Below are positions 43,401-56,469 of a stretch of 64,000 nucleotides of DNA, piece by piece. The notes under the pieces are model-generated. The model did no database searches. It had not been told where the DNA came from and saw only the letters and a program-made list of their open reading frames with translations. The DNA comes from Mastacembelus armatus. Lineage: Eukaryota > Chordata > Actinopteri > Synbranchiformes > Mastacembelidae. The stretch covers positions 11,790,972 to 11,854,971 of the forward strand of contig NC_046636.1 of NCBI RefSeq assembly GCF_900324485.2. The letters run 5' to 3'. Positions within the stretch are counted from its first letter, which is position 1; each line of letters starts with the position of its first letter. The translations under genes and the position numbers were made by a program.

Positions 43401-45377
43401 ATTCTGCTTTGTACCAAAATAATATTAATCATTAAGATTTAATTGTGCTGAGGTCATTATTTTCTGAGACACATTGAGTGTTGTTTCTCGTCATGTAGAG
43501 AACAGTGAGATTTTGTGAACAGCTGGCCACAGTAATCCCAAACGCCCATGTCTACTATAGAAGAGGTTTGGCCTTGAAGAGGATCATTCCCCAATGCATC
43601 GCCAGGAACTTCACCTACCTCATGGTCATCAATGAGGACCGCAAAATGCCCAGTATCCTCAGCAGCCGCCACGTCGGGGAATGATGATGATGCTCTGTAC
43701 TGCTTTGAATTATCTAGCACTTGTTAAATTGTTGTAATTTAGGTAATGAATGAGAATTCTGTTTAGGTTGGTGCATTTTTTGATCAGTTTGATCATAGTT
43801 TAGGTTTATTAGGTAAACCTTTAGTGAAAAACAGTATAAAATGTGAAAGAACTGTTTTTTCTCTGTGGCCTGTACTCTGGAAAACTTTAATGTGAGCTAT
43901 AGGGTTTCTAACGTCTTTATTGTCCAATTCCTTGACTGTAACTTAAGATGGAATGGTTCTCTGTCACCTACCTGATGGGCCGACTGCACACTTTAAGGTC
44001 AGCAGTGTTCGACTTCGTAAAGAGATAAAGGTGAGTACTTTCTCCATGTTAGCCATTATGGATATGAAAATACGTGATACTTCAATACTAATAAGGCACA
44101 ATAAATATACATTAGATAAAAATGTAAACGTATACCTGAGGGTCCCAAAGCAGTTTGTGTGTTTAGTCTCTTTAATGCATTTTTACTTGCTTAATATGTT
44201 GGAGCTGACAGACTGTCCTTAGTCTTTGCCACTACAATTGCTCTTTCTATTAAGGCCATGTTATCTGTGCAGTTACACTGTTTTTTCTCTGCAGAGACGA
44301 GGCAAGGACCCGACTGAACACTCTCCTGAGGTGATCCTCAATAACTTCACAACTCGTCTGGGCCACAGCATCGGCCGCCTTCTTGCCGCCCTCTTTCCAC
44401 AAGACCCCCAGTTTGTGGGTCGACAGGTGGCAACCTTTCACAATCAGAGAGACTTCATCTTTTTCAGGTTTCACAGGTGAACATTTAAAATGAATTCAGA
44501 CTGGATCTCGACATGATGCCCTTGTTTTGCACACTCAAAAAAAAAAAAAAAAAAGGTTTCTTATTATTTTAGAGGACCAAATAAATAATTCTTTGCATTT
44601 TTAAAGGTATATCTTCAAGAACGAGAAGAAAGTTGGTCTTCAGGAGCTGGGACCCCGCTTCACCCTCAAGCTCCGCTCTCTACAGAAAGGCACTTTTGAC
44701 TCAAAGTTTGGAGAGTATGAGTGGGTCCTGAAGGTGAGTTTCATTGCTCAAACAGCAAGGCTGGTCATTTTCTGTATTAACAGTATTTTCAGCAGTCCCC
44801 ATATAGAGACTAAAACCAATGATGAATTGCCTTGAGGCAAGTTTCAAGTGTCTGTCAGTTTCCAACCTGGATTGGCTTATCTATTTTTTAGACTTCCGTT
44901 GTTTAAAAATGATTAAAAACACATCAACGTCTGGAACCATAAAGGCAACATATTAAAAGAATATTTTGGTCTTAAAAGTTTGTAATGAAGAGACAGTTGT
45001 TTTGAAAAACAGAGAAGTGTGAAACAAACCAGCTAATCCAGGTTGGGGACTGGTGGATATTAATGGTGAGTAGAAGCAATTCATTGTTTTTTTTTTTTTT
45101 GTTTGTTTTTTAAGAGTCTATATGAGTGTTGAAAATAGGGAATGATCAGCTTTAAGCTTAAACTAATGCTATAAAATGTCATTTGTGAACCCAAGTGAAA
45201 CTATCATGCCACATTGTGCATTCTATTTGCATACATTTGTGTACATTGATCTCTTTGCTGCCTTTTTAAATATGACAAATAGTTGTGTTGCACAGGCTTT
45301 TTGTAAACCTAAAAACGATACTTTTTTGTTTCCAGCGCCATGAGATGGACGCATGCAGGCGGAAGTTCCAGCTTTGA
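40495..45377 (+). CDS. rpf1: Ribosome production factor 1 (Brix-domain protein)
   Basis: Nine exons: 40495-40752, 41249-41305, 41835-41915, 42005-42100, 43499-43652, 43948-44030, 44295-44476, 44607-44733, 45336-45377. They join to 1080 nt (359 aa; human 349). The N-terminus is basic and then Glu/Gly-rich (a run of glycines at about residues 39-43), followed by the conserved [13 protein letters not shown] and [14 protein letters not shown]. The Brix domain runs from about residue 160 to near the end ([72 protein letters not shown]). RPF1 is a nucleolar factor for 60S subunit (27S pre-rRNA) maturation. Exon 5 is followed by open frame past the true donor (a|gtatcc), so the splice at 43652 is set by homology (MP-NG). 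Introns 2 and 4 hold repeats. It converges with gng5. Confidence 0.97.
41390..41749. mobile_element. Fold-back element with 13-bp target duplication in rpf1 intron 2
   Basis: The left arm (from 41390; ctagaggttgaatcatggca) is inverse to a right arm at about 41655-41709 (ending tgccatgcctcaacctctag), giving roughly 55-60 bp arms and a loop of about 200 bp. The whole is flanked by the exact direct repeat ttccaggaatgat (41377-41389, 41750-41762). About 40 bp lie between the right arm and the right flank. There is no coding capacity. The long target duplication suggests retroposition rather than cut-and-paste. Family not recognised. Confidence 0.6.
42613..43190 (+). repeat. Interspersed repeat starting ttatttgtatagcgccaaat, long copy in rpf1 intron 4
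   Basis: Starts attcaattcaattttatttg and runs through caaggcacttta, gagcaagcacttggcgacag, gcggccatctgcctcgaccg and accagggacacctgcagaag, ending with gattttaaattctattct. This repeat is common in spiny-rayed fish introns; I do not recall its formal class. Shorter copies lie at 34.67 and 38.95-39.34 kb. Open frames inside it are incidental. Confidence 0.8.
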
Positions 45378-45774
45378 ATTTATGAGCTTGCTCTATGCTC
45401 AGACAAGGATGCCTTCATGTGTTACCCAATATATTTTTGTTGTGGACATACACTAATGGACTTGAGTGTGTCCCAGCTTCTTTGCGGATGATCAGTGGTG
45501 ACAGTTACACTTCTACACAATGAGAGGTTCAACACTGATGACTGGATTTTATGAGATCACATTGCTGCAGAATCACATTGCCTCTAAAAGCTGCAGTGCT
45601 TTTGGAGCCCAAATGTGGGAAAGGTGACTGTAACTATCAATAAGGACTTTTAGACTCCACTGAGGAGAACAGTGTGGACAACCCCACATGAACGCCATAG
45701 TCTGTCTATTGCACATACACCTGGTAAGAGATAAAGAGCAGTGAATGAAATACAACACGTTTCACATATTTCTA

Positions 45775-46059
45775 AAAGTGTGTATGATCATTTTAATAAA
45801 AGCTTAACATTTTTTTCCCCCAAAAGTCAGTCATGAAAAAATGTACAATTTAAAAGGCACATGTGTTGATATGGATTAGTTCCCTAAAAGCAAGTAGGTT
45901 AAGATGTTTACCACATCAGCACCTGGAAATGTTTCTGAATGAGATTTTACAAAAGCAAACATTTAAAAAAAAAAAACACTTTAGTTTTATGTCCCCATTG
46001 TCCCTAACACTCCTGAGACGATTCCAGTCCATGGCATAAGGCACCGCAATGTCCAAAAC
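45775..46059 (-). other. gng5: Probable non-coding third exon (3'UTR) of gng5
   Basis: On the minus strand a good acceptor (tgtttctgcag) ends at 46060, and ATTAAA lies at 45797-45792. The gng5 stop codon is followed 17 nt later by a strong donor (gtgagt, starting at 49900), so the transcript may splice across about 3.8 kb to this exon. That would bring the gng5 3' end onto the rpf1 3' end, as I recall for the human genes. The open frame seen in this stretch is then incidental. Inference, not proven. Confidence 0.4.
45795..45800 (+). terminator. rpf1: Poly(A) signal, rpf1
   Basis: AATAAA about 420 nt past the rpf1 stop, within ttttaataaaag. The reverse strand of the same bases reads ATTAAA, so the site may also serve gng5. 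Confidence 0.7.
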
Positions 46060-48550
46060 CTGCAGAAACATCACAGCATTAGTAATACCAACTATATGGC
46101 ATTTTCTCATATGTTGCCATACTACTGTACAGGCCAACTCCAAGTCTTCAACTGAATTTACAGTTTGTGCCACAAGTGGCGTATTGAACAAGCGTCACTG
46201 CTGATATGTGTAAAAATTAAATCTACCTTGATGTTAGATGCCTTAGGATGAGTACAGGTACAACAAGATACAGCTGTAAAATAATGCCTTATAGAAACAT
46301 TAACAAGTGTCTACTACACATGCTTTCACTTAATCAAATACAGCCACAGAACAGTTTTGTTTTGCTGCCCCTTTGTTTCAGTCCTGAAAAGTTTTCCAGT
46401 CACCTAAAGTAAGCTGTTATAACATTTAACTAAGCAGCACATGTACTGTTGTGGCTTTCTGAAAATGGAATTTATGACTAGTAACAATTCTATTGTAGAG
46501 ATCTGAAATGGGAGTTTTTCCTAAGAAAAACTATTGCAGATATCCAGAATGCACACATGAAATGTTATTGTGGATATTTGAAATTCAAAGGCAGGTAAAC
46601 GTGAATGGCAAAATATGAAATGTTTGTCCTAGAAAAAAATGACATTGTAGGTATCTGACTTTTGGCTGAGAAAGTCTGCAATACATATCTAGTTCAATGA
46701 ATAAATGTTAAAATGGTCACTTTAAGGAGTTTGAGTTTAGTTTTTGTTTTGACTAGTGAAATCAAAGTTGTTTTAATACATTACTAGTAAGAATGACATT
46801 GTGGAGTGGCTGTCTACCAATCTGACTAATAAGATTTTAAATGTGGCTAGGAGAAATGCTAAATCCAACGGCACCAAAACAAATCTGGACACAACAAAAA
46901 TAATAATTACAATGAAAATATTATATAATTAAAGGTAAGTAAATATAATGTACTTCAGGTATATTTTCCTATTGAATTATTATTAAAGGTTTTCAGTACC
47001 CTTCTCATTCCAATTGAAAATTCCTTCTGAAGGCGTTAGAACAGGCCACCGTGTTCTGACTGAGATGGTTACATGATGTATTTTTGTTTGGATCAGACTA
47101 TTATTCTGATTACTGCTGGAATATTAGGCTCCATGTTAATGCAGCAAATATCTAATGAGCATTAATATATTTGGGAATATTGCCTAGTGCGTTTTTTTTT
47201 TTTTAGGCCTAATTTAGGATGAGGAGATAAGGAGAGTTATGGGTGTGAATTTATATCTTAAACTGCCAAATTCATCTTTATTTAATTTTAGCTTCTTAAT
47301 ATTTTTAATTTTCTGACTGGTTCTGTGGTTGTAAGCTTAATGTCCTACACTTTTAGACTAGGTTTGGCATAAGACACAAAAACATTGCCATGGGAATTGG
47401 GAATATGATTTTTAATTATCCAGTTTGCTTACATTTTCTAGACCAATAGAGAAAACAAGTGGTACTTAAATTAAATTTCTGTTTAATTAAAAACAGAAAT
47501 AGTTACTTGCCGTGCTACTGTTGTGTCCCTGTAAGAATCAAGCAGAATGAGAGATTTTGGCCTAATTGATTGAAAACTGAATTCAAGTCAAAATTATGAA
47601 GTTATAATTTGCTGAAAACACAGACAAGGAGCAGTGGTGGAATATAGTATGTTTAAGTAAGTACTGTCTTTAGGTACAAATTTGAGGTACTTGGACATTA
47701 GTATATTTTCCCCAGGCACTTTAAAGTTGTAAAATAAATGGAACAAGTAAAAAAGTATAATACTTTGAATTGTAATGGACTAGACATACAGTTACTATAA
47801 AAATAAAGCCTGGCATGCATAACAAAATGAAGAGCTTAGATAAGATGAAGCTTTGTTATAAATGTAGTCCCACCATACATACATTTAAATGATTAATGGG
47901 TCAATCAACTATTTTTTGGTAATTGTTGAAGTTATTTTATAAAAATGGAAAAAAAAAAAAAACAGCAAATTAGAAGATTCAAATGTCTTGCAGACTAAAT
48001 TTCTAGGGATTTGCTTGTGTCTTTAATTTATTACATTATGCATTTATAAGAAATGTGATGTTTGAACTTTTAATTGAACAAAAGCAGTATAAAGGGGTCA
48101 CTTTTGACAGTTATGATGGGCATTTATCACTATTTTTCTAACTTCAGTACATGAATCAAGACAATAATCCATTATGAAAATCTTCATTAGATGCATTCTA
48201 TACAAAATAGCAAACAATTAACTACACCTCAATCACCTACAACATTAAAATCCAACTTTTACACCAAGGCAGTCTAATCATTAGAAAATGGTCACAGGGA
48301 CCATTTTTCTGCAGTAACATCTTCTATTAATACCTGAGCATATTTGCCTTCCTATATTCATATATACACATTTCCAGGTATGGTTATTTATGTAAAGATT
48401 ATTTGTTTTGTTCAACTCATCCAATTGAATTATATGAGATCACATACGTGTTGGGGCAGACACAATAAGAGTGACTTCAGATGCACCTTTTCATTTATAT
48501 ATATAATATAGATTAAATGTGATTGTTTTGTTCATTTTCTTCACTTCTCT
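46060..48550. other. Probable gng5 intron 2, left part
   Basis: AT-rich DNA without any supported exon. If gng5 has a third exon near 46 kb, this is intron. Otherwise it is the intergenic space between the convergent genes rpf1 and gng5. Confidence 0.4.
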
Positions 48551-48554
48551 ATTT

Positions 48555-49594
48555 GTACAGATTGATGGCAATAGATCGGAGTATTTAAAGATTAAATGTG
48601 GCATGCCACAAGGCTCGGTTTTGGGGCCAAAACTTTTTATTTTGTATATGAATGACATGTAAAGTGTCAAAGATTTTGCAATTTATTTTATTTGTAGATG
48701 AAATTTAATAGATAATAGAAATTTCTTTAGTAATGGAGATAATATAAAAGTTTGGGCAGAAAACATAAAAGGAAATGGTCAAATTAAAAAGATGGTTCGA
48801 TGAAAATAAGTTGTCACTAAATCTGAATAAAACTATTTTTATGATATTAACTAAAAGAAAGCAGGAGTTAAATGTTGAACTGTCAATTGATCGAAAAGCT
48901 ATTGAAAGAGTACCTGAATATAGATTTCTAGGAGTAATAATGGATGACAAATTGATGTGGAAATCCCAAACAGCATATTTTAAAAAAATATTTTTATATT
49001 GAACAAAGTTAAACATGTATTAGATTACAATTTAGAGAGGTTAGTGAGTTGCAGACTTTGTTAGTTTTGCTTAAAGCAAAGAATGGATGATTACCAGAAA
49101 ATATTCATGTTATTTGTATTTAATATAAAAGAAGATCATAGTTGAGCTTCAATATGCTAGGAGATTAAAACAGATGTGTGTTTTAGTTTGTAGGGGTAAA
49201 ATGTGGAATTTCTTAAATAAATAAATAATTTAAGAAAAATATTCATTTAAAAAATATTTTAAAAAATGATTATTGGAAAATATGACACCAATATGTAATG
49301 TTTGACTATATTATTATTGGAAACTATTTGTTCAGTCATAAGGTTGGGGATTGGGATATGTATTTTTTGCATAATGTGTTGATTTTATGTTTTGAAAGGG
49401 ACTTTCTTCATCCAGTTCCTTTTCGAACATGGAATGTGGTTTGAACATTGAGTATAGATGGTGAATAGAAGTGTGTGATGAGGGATTTTTGAGATTTATG
49501 CTTGAATTAAATTAAATTAAATGAACGAACTCATTTGGTCTTTATGTAATTGTGTTTAGTTATGTGAAATTGAAATAAAATTTTCAATCAATCA
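48555..49594 (+). mobile_element. 5'-truncated non-LTR retrotransposon (LINE), broken reverse transcriptase
   Basis: Carries reverse transcriptase blocks in order: CGMPQGSVLGPKLFILYMND (about 48600-48658), a decayed Y/F-x-DD region, then WFDENKLSLNLNKT and YRFLGVIMDDKLMW (48775-48990), the usual C-terminal RT signatures of the jockey/CR1-like superclade. Frames shift between blocks and the rest of the ORF is missing. The 3' end appears to be the tail tgaaataaaattttcaatca near 49594. It lies antisense to gng5 within its probable intron. Clade not firmly assigned. Confidence 0.8.
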
Positions 49595-49917
49595 TATGTT
49601 TGCAGGATTTTGCTTGCAATTGAGCATCTAACGTAAAGTATTTGAACTGGAGCTGAAATTGATTGTCGAAAACTATCTTGATGATCACTTCACACATTTC
49701 TCAAGCCAAACGTGTGAGAGGAAAAGACCAAATATCGCCAGACTTTAGATTTTAGATTCATTGTTTATATTACTTTATGGTGACATAATCTTTTAGCCTA
49801 AACTTTTTTTTTTTTTTTTGCTTTACAGCTTAAATTATAAAACTCAAAAAACAACAAAAAAAAACTAATAATAATCGACAGATTGGGCTGTGCTACTCAC
49901 AGGCAGAGGGTCGGCCT

Positions 49918-50301
<384 letters not shown>

Positions 50302-51842
50302 TGTTGAGATTTTGAGGGGGTTTAGTCCCAGCAACTACAGAATATAAGAGTTTTAAAAAGCTGATTGATGGTGGCGACTTAGCTCGTTCACCACTACTTC
50401 CTCCGCGCAGAGTTTCCGGTGTTGTGTCGAAAAGTGATTCTGGCAGAAAATGATCACCATCTGCGGGAGTGCGCACAGACTTCAGACGTAACAGTGGCGC
50501 AGTTTTTCTCCTCTGCCGTTCCCCCAAACGTTCAGATGATTTTTTTAATTAAATGGCCCAAAATCAATTGTCAGAATAACCAAAATTGCGATTAATCAGA
50601 TGGTTACAGTTTTATAAAATGTATGAATGAATCATTCAGCGAGTTAGTTCATAACACACACTTTTATGCAAATAATAATGTAACACAACAGTGTGTCAGC
50701 CGAAGCTCTTGACTAATTCTCTGTCACATCACACAAGAACGTTTACCAGTCTGTCCGCGCTCCCGCGGACTTTGAGCAGTTTCTAGCAGAGTCACTTTTC
50801 GGCAAAACACCTGTTTTGTTTTTAGGAAGGCCCGCCACTGCTGCCTTCACAATTATTCTTCGTAAACTTACAGGAGTCTTGTCGCCCATTTTTGCCTTCA
50901 CTGTATTCAGAAAACGTTATTCAGAAACTGGTTCAAATAATAGCAGGCGCAAACTACCATCGTTTTAGTTATTTGCAAAAAAATCAGAGTAGTGAAAATG
51001 AAACAGCGTTCACGTAATTTGCGCTTTGATTCGTTTGTATGCCAAAAAATTGTTTTAAACTTAAGATTTCTCGTCAGTTGTCTACGTAGTTTGGTTGGTC
51101 TCGGTGATTTAAACATCACGTCAAAAACAGCTACGTTTTCGATAGAGAAATAAACTTTCTCGATTAACGTAATAGTTTCGACAACTCCGACAGTATCCAA
51201 AAGCATCACCAAATCAATATAAGCGGTGCCCTCTAGTGGTGAACACACTACCGCGGGATAGCCAAGCATGAAAGACAACGTCAAAAACAGCAAATAACTT
51301 GACATAAACCGAGACTATTATCAGTATAACGTGAGAATGTTTTTCCCACATCACGTTTATTAAGCGGTTAATATTATAATCTTTTTTGGATCTAAACACA
51401 CAAATGATTACACCATCGCTACTGAATTGACTTGTCAAAAGTATAACAATTCAACTGAATGAATCTTTGAAATCTCTAAAAAAAAATTAAAAGCACATCT
51501 GTCAATATTGATGCAGTTATTCACAGTGAAATTAAAACCTGAGAACTTATTAAATAAGTTTTTTTTAATCTTTAAAATTTTTTTAAATATATAGCTGCAC
51601 ATTACTACAAACACGAATGGAAGGCACAGACGGTGTCAGCTCTCGTCACCACAGATGGGATAAGCTTCTCTTTACTAGTTAACTTCTTCAGCACCAGAGC
51701 AACCACTGCTGGCACTCTCATAAAAAACACCAGTGGACGACTGTCTTCATCACTGTTGTTACTTAGCAGTCCAGAAAAAACAACAAAAAAACAAAAACAA
51801 AAAACGCTTCTCTCAGGTTGTCTTTGCTGAACTACAGTGAGA
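50302..51842. promoter_or_regulatory. gng5/spata1 divergent promoter region
   Basis: The 1.54 kb between two ATGs on opposite strands. CpG density is high at about 50.30-50.53 and 50.74-50.90 kb, then the DNA becomes AT-rich. Core elements could not be assigned with confidence. The segment 51600-51842 is probable spata1 5'UTR. Confidence 0.5.
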
Positions 51843-54800
51843 ATGGAGCTATCCTACGAGTCCGCGAGATACCAAGAAGACAGGAGACCGGCCAGTTGCA
51901 AGGTATGTTAACGGAATTTATGCATCATAGGAAAAGTTTTTGCTCAGTTGAAGAATTTAGTGAACCTTAAGTGACATAGAGCAATGTATGGGCATTTGCT
52001 CATGATGCCATTGCACTATGCACATACATAAAGCCATATTTTTCAAAACATTTGTTTATGCGTTTAGTTTGTGGAGCTCCATGTCCTCTATGTGCCAGAT
52101 GACCAGTGGAATGTGAAGCTTAATAAAGTCCCTGCTGAAGCCATAGAGAGTTTCATATCTGCAGGCTTCATCAGGTGAAACTGCTGTTTTATCAAATATA
52201 CACACTGAAAAACAATAACTTTTTAAAACATATAAATATGGACTAGGATAGTGTAGCTGCACACATGCAGAGAGACTCTAATATCTGTATTATAAAGGGA
52301 GATTCCAAAAACAAAGATCTCAGATTTGTGTTGCTGACTGATTATTGGAAATTTTAGTGAATAGATAATTTAGTGAAAAGTTCTGTTTTGGTACAATAAA
52401 CACATTTTATGTCAATTATATGAAAATCAATTTTAGGTAAAAGCAAAGACATAATTACATTAGATTTTTTCAGAGTTACTATTGCAACTGTAGTGGTTCC
52501 AGATGTCAGCTGTGATACACTATTAAAATGTATACAAATACATACTTGTCCTGTTTTGCCTATAGAGTCTCTCTGCAAATCAATTAGTCCCAACAGCTGT
52601 CAGAAAACATTGTTCAGCTCTCAAATAGCTCTTTTATCACTGTGTTGTTAGGGTTTATCCAGATATCACCCTTAAAACTCTGAGGAGCAAGCTGGGTGCT
52701 CTCCTTGGCACGGAGAAGAGCATCGACAAATTCTCCTTCCTGAAATGTGTGGGACGCAGTCTGGCACTGGTGAGTGCAGCTGGCTCTTTAGTGTACTTTT
52801 CTATAGCTGGTTGTGTTTCACCAGGCAGACAGCAGAGACAAAAACAATGCAGACAGTTTGATTAACAAGTTCACTATTCAACCTGCTACCCTAAAGGGTG
52901 TAAAGCATGTGTGAGAGAGAGCACACAGGTTTTACTGCTTTAACCCTTACAGCAACCAGATTCTTTCCTATTACAGGTTAAAAGTAAACAGGAGAGGGAT
53001 CTCAAAGTGAAAACATTCGCTCCACCATATGTATGTAAAATCTCTGTTCCATCTTTACATTTAAAAGTCAGAATTGTCTTAAAAAATAACCAAAATATCT
53101 AAAGTCATCCTGTTGCAGTCCTAGTCACAACAGGTAGATTACCAGTGGTTCCCTCTACATGCCGTTTGATGTTGTCTTATTTGTTTATCTGACAATCATA
53201 ATCAACAAATAGGATTTGTTGGGTGCCATGTTGGCTTTGATAATGTCTTGTTGTCTCCTGTTGGAAGGCACCGCAGCCGGAGCTTTACCTGCTGCCGAAT
53301 GTGGAGAATGACAGCAGTGTTTGCTCACAGTCTCTCAGCCCAGACACCAGCAGCAGTTCCCCAGACCACCACACATATTACCACCCTCCCAAGATGTGCA
53401 GCCTGCCAGCACGAACAAAGACAAAGAAGCCTGTTAAATTCCCTGTCATCCCCCAGTTTTCCCATCAGCCACCTCCCTCCCCCACCCTGGAAGAGGAGGA
53501 GGAGGAGGAAGAAGAGGGGGATGAAGATGAGGAGCAGGGCTATAGTTGTTCAGAGGTAGAGGGAGAAAATGAACAGGAAAGTCTCTCCTCCAACAAGCCT
53601 GATTGGGCCAAGCAGGAGAATCAAGGGGCACCACTGCTTGTTTCAGTGACTAAAGGTAAAACTTAAAATAACACAAATGTAACTTCTGCACTGAGGCAAG
53701 GAATCAGGTTTAAGTTCTTCCTCTAACATTTGTCATTCATGGCATACTCATGAGCCCATAACTCTTCTGTGAAGTTATCACAAGGCAAATGAGTGTATGG
53801 CAAAGACAGCCAATTTGAATAATAAAACAAGACCCTGCTGATGTTTTGTTACCAAATCGCTCCCGTTTACTGCTATTATTTCTCTTCATTGAGGCTCTGA
53901 GCACTGGCATTTTGTAATTTGGTTAATCTTGTATATTTTAAATTGGTCGAAGCCTCCTATCCACGCAACTTTTAGTCCTTTTAAAAACAAATCTTCCAGA
54001 TTTCTCACTATGGTACTAAGTTTATTTGTTCAGTAGCATTACAACGACGTGAACCCCATTCAGCTCAGCTGAAGGAGACAGAGGAAACCTGCAACAAAAA
54101 GACACATTACCACAGAAGAACCAGAGCAGCCAGAGATTCAGGAGTAGCGGAGTCCCTGGAGGACAGAGATTCAGGTTTCTCCCTCACAGATGGGTATTGT
54201 GCAGCCAGCATACTGATATAAACCATATCTGTGCCATATTCGTACTCTGCAGTTAGTATCAGTACTGGTGTGCTCTAACAACCTGTCTAATTACAGGCTT
54301 AGGAAATCGAAAGATGCACATGCACTGAAGTCTAAATCAACAAATGGGGTAATGTATTGAATTACTGTATCAGGAAACTAAAACTAATGAAGAAGTGAAT
54401 GTCTCAGCTTTTCCTTAGCATATAGAACAGTTTGTGCGAGACACTGTCCTGGAAATATTTTTACAGGGCTTTAAAAAACAGCAGGACACAGACAGTCTCT
54501 CTTAAGTGGTTTGGTGCAGTGATTACTACAAATTCCACCTCTAGCATTTGAAATGAACAAAGGACTTGAATCCACACAAATACATGAAAATCTATTCAGC
54601 TAAATAATGTGCTCCTGTGTTTATTGCCTGTGTTAAGGTGACAGAAACTCCAGCTGTGCTGTCGCGGCCTGTTCGGTGTACCTCCCCACCTCCAGGTCTA
54701 GTTTTGGCACCGGCCACCCATAAAACTACTGCTTCTCCAGGCTTTCAGACGAACAGTAAGCTGTAACTTTGCCCACATACCAAGAATTAACGATCATTCT

Positions 54801-55854
54801 TCTTTTGAGACAACTGATATGGTACATTTTTGTTAGGAGAGGAAGTGATTGAGGAAATCAAACTAGTGAGGGAGGAGAGAAAGCAGTTGGAGTGGACAAG
54901 ACAAGAGCTGCTAAGAAAGGGGAAAGACTTACTGGCCCAAAACAGACACCGTAGGAACCAAGGTGAGCACAAAATACAGTTTATCCAAAAAATGATAAGA
55001 GAATCTGTTAATCAAAAATAACTACAATTTGGTGCTTTCTTCTCTCCTCCTTAAACATAAAGCACGTGATGGTTGGAAAAAGAAATATTTTGAAACCAAA
55101 AAGGCCACAGCACCTCTGGAAGAGAACCTGAGAAACTTAAGACAAGAGTTGGAGACATTTTACAACAAACTCCTGCACCAGCTCCAGGTCAGAGACAACA
55201 GAGGGAAGCCAAGACGGCAAGGGAGATCTTCTATCAAGGTAAACCCTAAGTTATATTTATTTGATGTATTTTTGGTCTGTTTCACCACATAGGAAAAGAG
55301 AGCATAAATACAATATAGTCCCATACAGTGTGTCATGGTTATTATCTAATAAAGTGTGTGTTGGCTGAAAGCCACCAAACAGTAGAATTCATATAAATAA
55401 TTGAAGGAAAGATCATTTATTTCAGAATGAGCTCATCATTCAGATCATGACAGAGAGCCATGAGATTGACGACTTGAGGAGGAAGGTAGAAGATGCCAAG
55501 ATGAAGCTGATAACAGAGATAAAGGTAGATGATTTTCTGCCTATCAAAATATGACTATAAACTTATATCATAGCTGATATATTAGTTGGTAAGGAGATAT
55601 TAGAGAATAATTATTCTCATAGATGTTATCACTACTTTTTTGCTTACTAAAGATATGTCTGTTTTCACAAATCGTCTTTTTTTTTTTAATAAACGGCTGT
55701 GCAGTTGCGGAAACAGGCTGCCACAGAGCTGAGGGCCTTGAAGGCCGAGCTGGCCCAGAAGAAAAACCAGTCTTCTCATCCTGGGCCCATGTCCTCTGTC
55801 AGTTGTGGAAATACCACAGGAGACAGACTGCAAGTTCAAAACACCTCCATCTAA
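51843..55854 (+). CDS. spata1: Spermatogenesis-associated protein 1
   Basis: Twelve exons: 51843-51902, 52068-52174, 52652-52769, 52977-53030, 53268-53655, 54034-54193, 54297-54348, 54638-54755, 54837-54962, 55063-55238, 55426-55524, 55705-55854. They join to 1608 nt (535 aa; human about 459). The conserved N-terminal region has FVELHVLYVPDDQWNVKLN, GFIRVYPDITLKTLRSKLG and VKTFAPPY. The middle is poorly conserved, with a nine-Glu acidic run (about residue 196 on) and basic patches. The C-terminal coiled-coil SPATA1 domain starts near REEVIEEIKLVREERKQLEW and includes DGWKKKYFETKKATAPLEEN and ELRALKAELAQKK. Known as a testis/sperm protein; its biochemical role is not settled. Exons 6 and 7 carry little conservation, so those boundaries rest on frame and splice sites. 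Converges with ctbs. Confidence 0.92.
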
Positions 55855-56224
55855 TCCATCATTGTATGCACAGAACTGTGCTTACATCTGCTTTCAGGCC
55901 TTCACTCTGCTGGGATTTTATGCAGTTGTACTTCTTATGTAGCTTTCTGTTTTGTATTTTTGTGCTTTCATTTTCTACATTTTATTATTACATCACTGCT
56001 GACTTATTTTTTAGGTGGTAGAAGCTTGTTGCTAAAGGAAAAAATACTCAAATATCTAACAGACATTTGACTTTTAGTGCATATAATTATAGTTATATAA
56101 TTTCAACTTTAAAGAGGTTTATCAGAAAATGTTGTACAAATTTGTGTAAATTATGTACAAAATCAAAGTGCACAGATCTCAGCAATCTCAACATGGGTCA
56201 AGCAAAAATACTTCTGTACGTGAC

Positions 56225-56327
56225 ATTAAAAAGATTGGCTGGTGTTTTTAAGGGGATCCCATTTATTTTAGTTAGTGCAGAGGAATGTGAGACATTCAAA
56301 GACAACAGTGATAAAAACCACAATAAA
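56225..56327 (+). terminator. spata1: Poly(A) signals, spata1 (two candidates)
   Basis: ATTAAA at 56225-56230 and AATAAA at 56322-56327, both after the spata1 stop at 55854. Which one is used decides whether the spata1 mRNA overlaps that of ctbs. Confidence 0.5.
56262..56267 (-). terminator. ctbs: Poly(A) signal, ctbs
   Basis: TTTATT on the plus strand (AATAAA on minus), about 205 nt beyond the ctbs stop. It is the first canonical signal on that strand. Confidence 0.6.
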
Positions 56328-56469
56328 CTCTAAGCGTAAGTATGCATCCCTGAACTCAGAGAGAAGTCACACCCCGTCACTGCTACAAAGGGATATATTG
56401 ACTTAGCAACAAACAGGAGTGGGCTCAAAGGTGGTGTAAATGTCTGCAGCAGTGTGAAGTGTATCCCAG

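Noticed and set aside
43653-43684. Continuation of rpf1 exon 5 frame past 43652
   Set aside because: It would end the protein early with no family similarity. The GT at 43653 joins in frame to exon 6 and restores the conserved MPNG...[10 protein letters not shown] sequence.
45916-46191. Minus-strand 91-codon open frame between rpf1 and gng5
   Set aside because: No recognisable homology. The stretch is better explained as a gng5 3'UTR exon downstream of the acceptor at 46060.
54297-54348. Reading spata1 exon 7 in the frame that meets a stop
   Set aside because: The alternative phase, set by the GG|g junction with exon 6, is open and keeps the downstream coiled-coil in frame.
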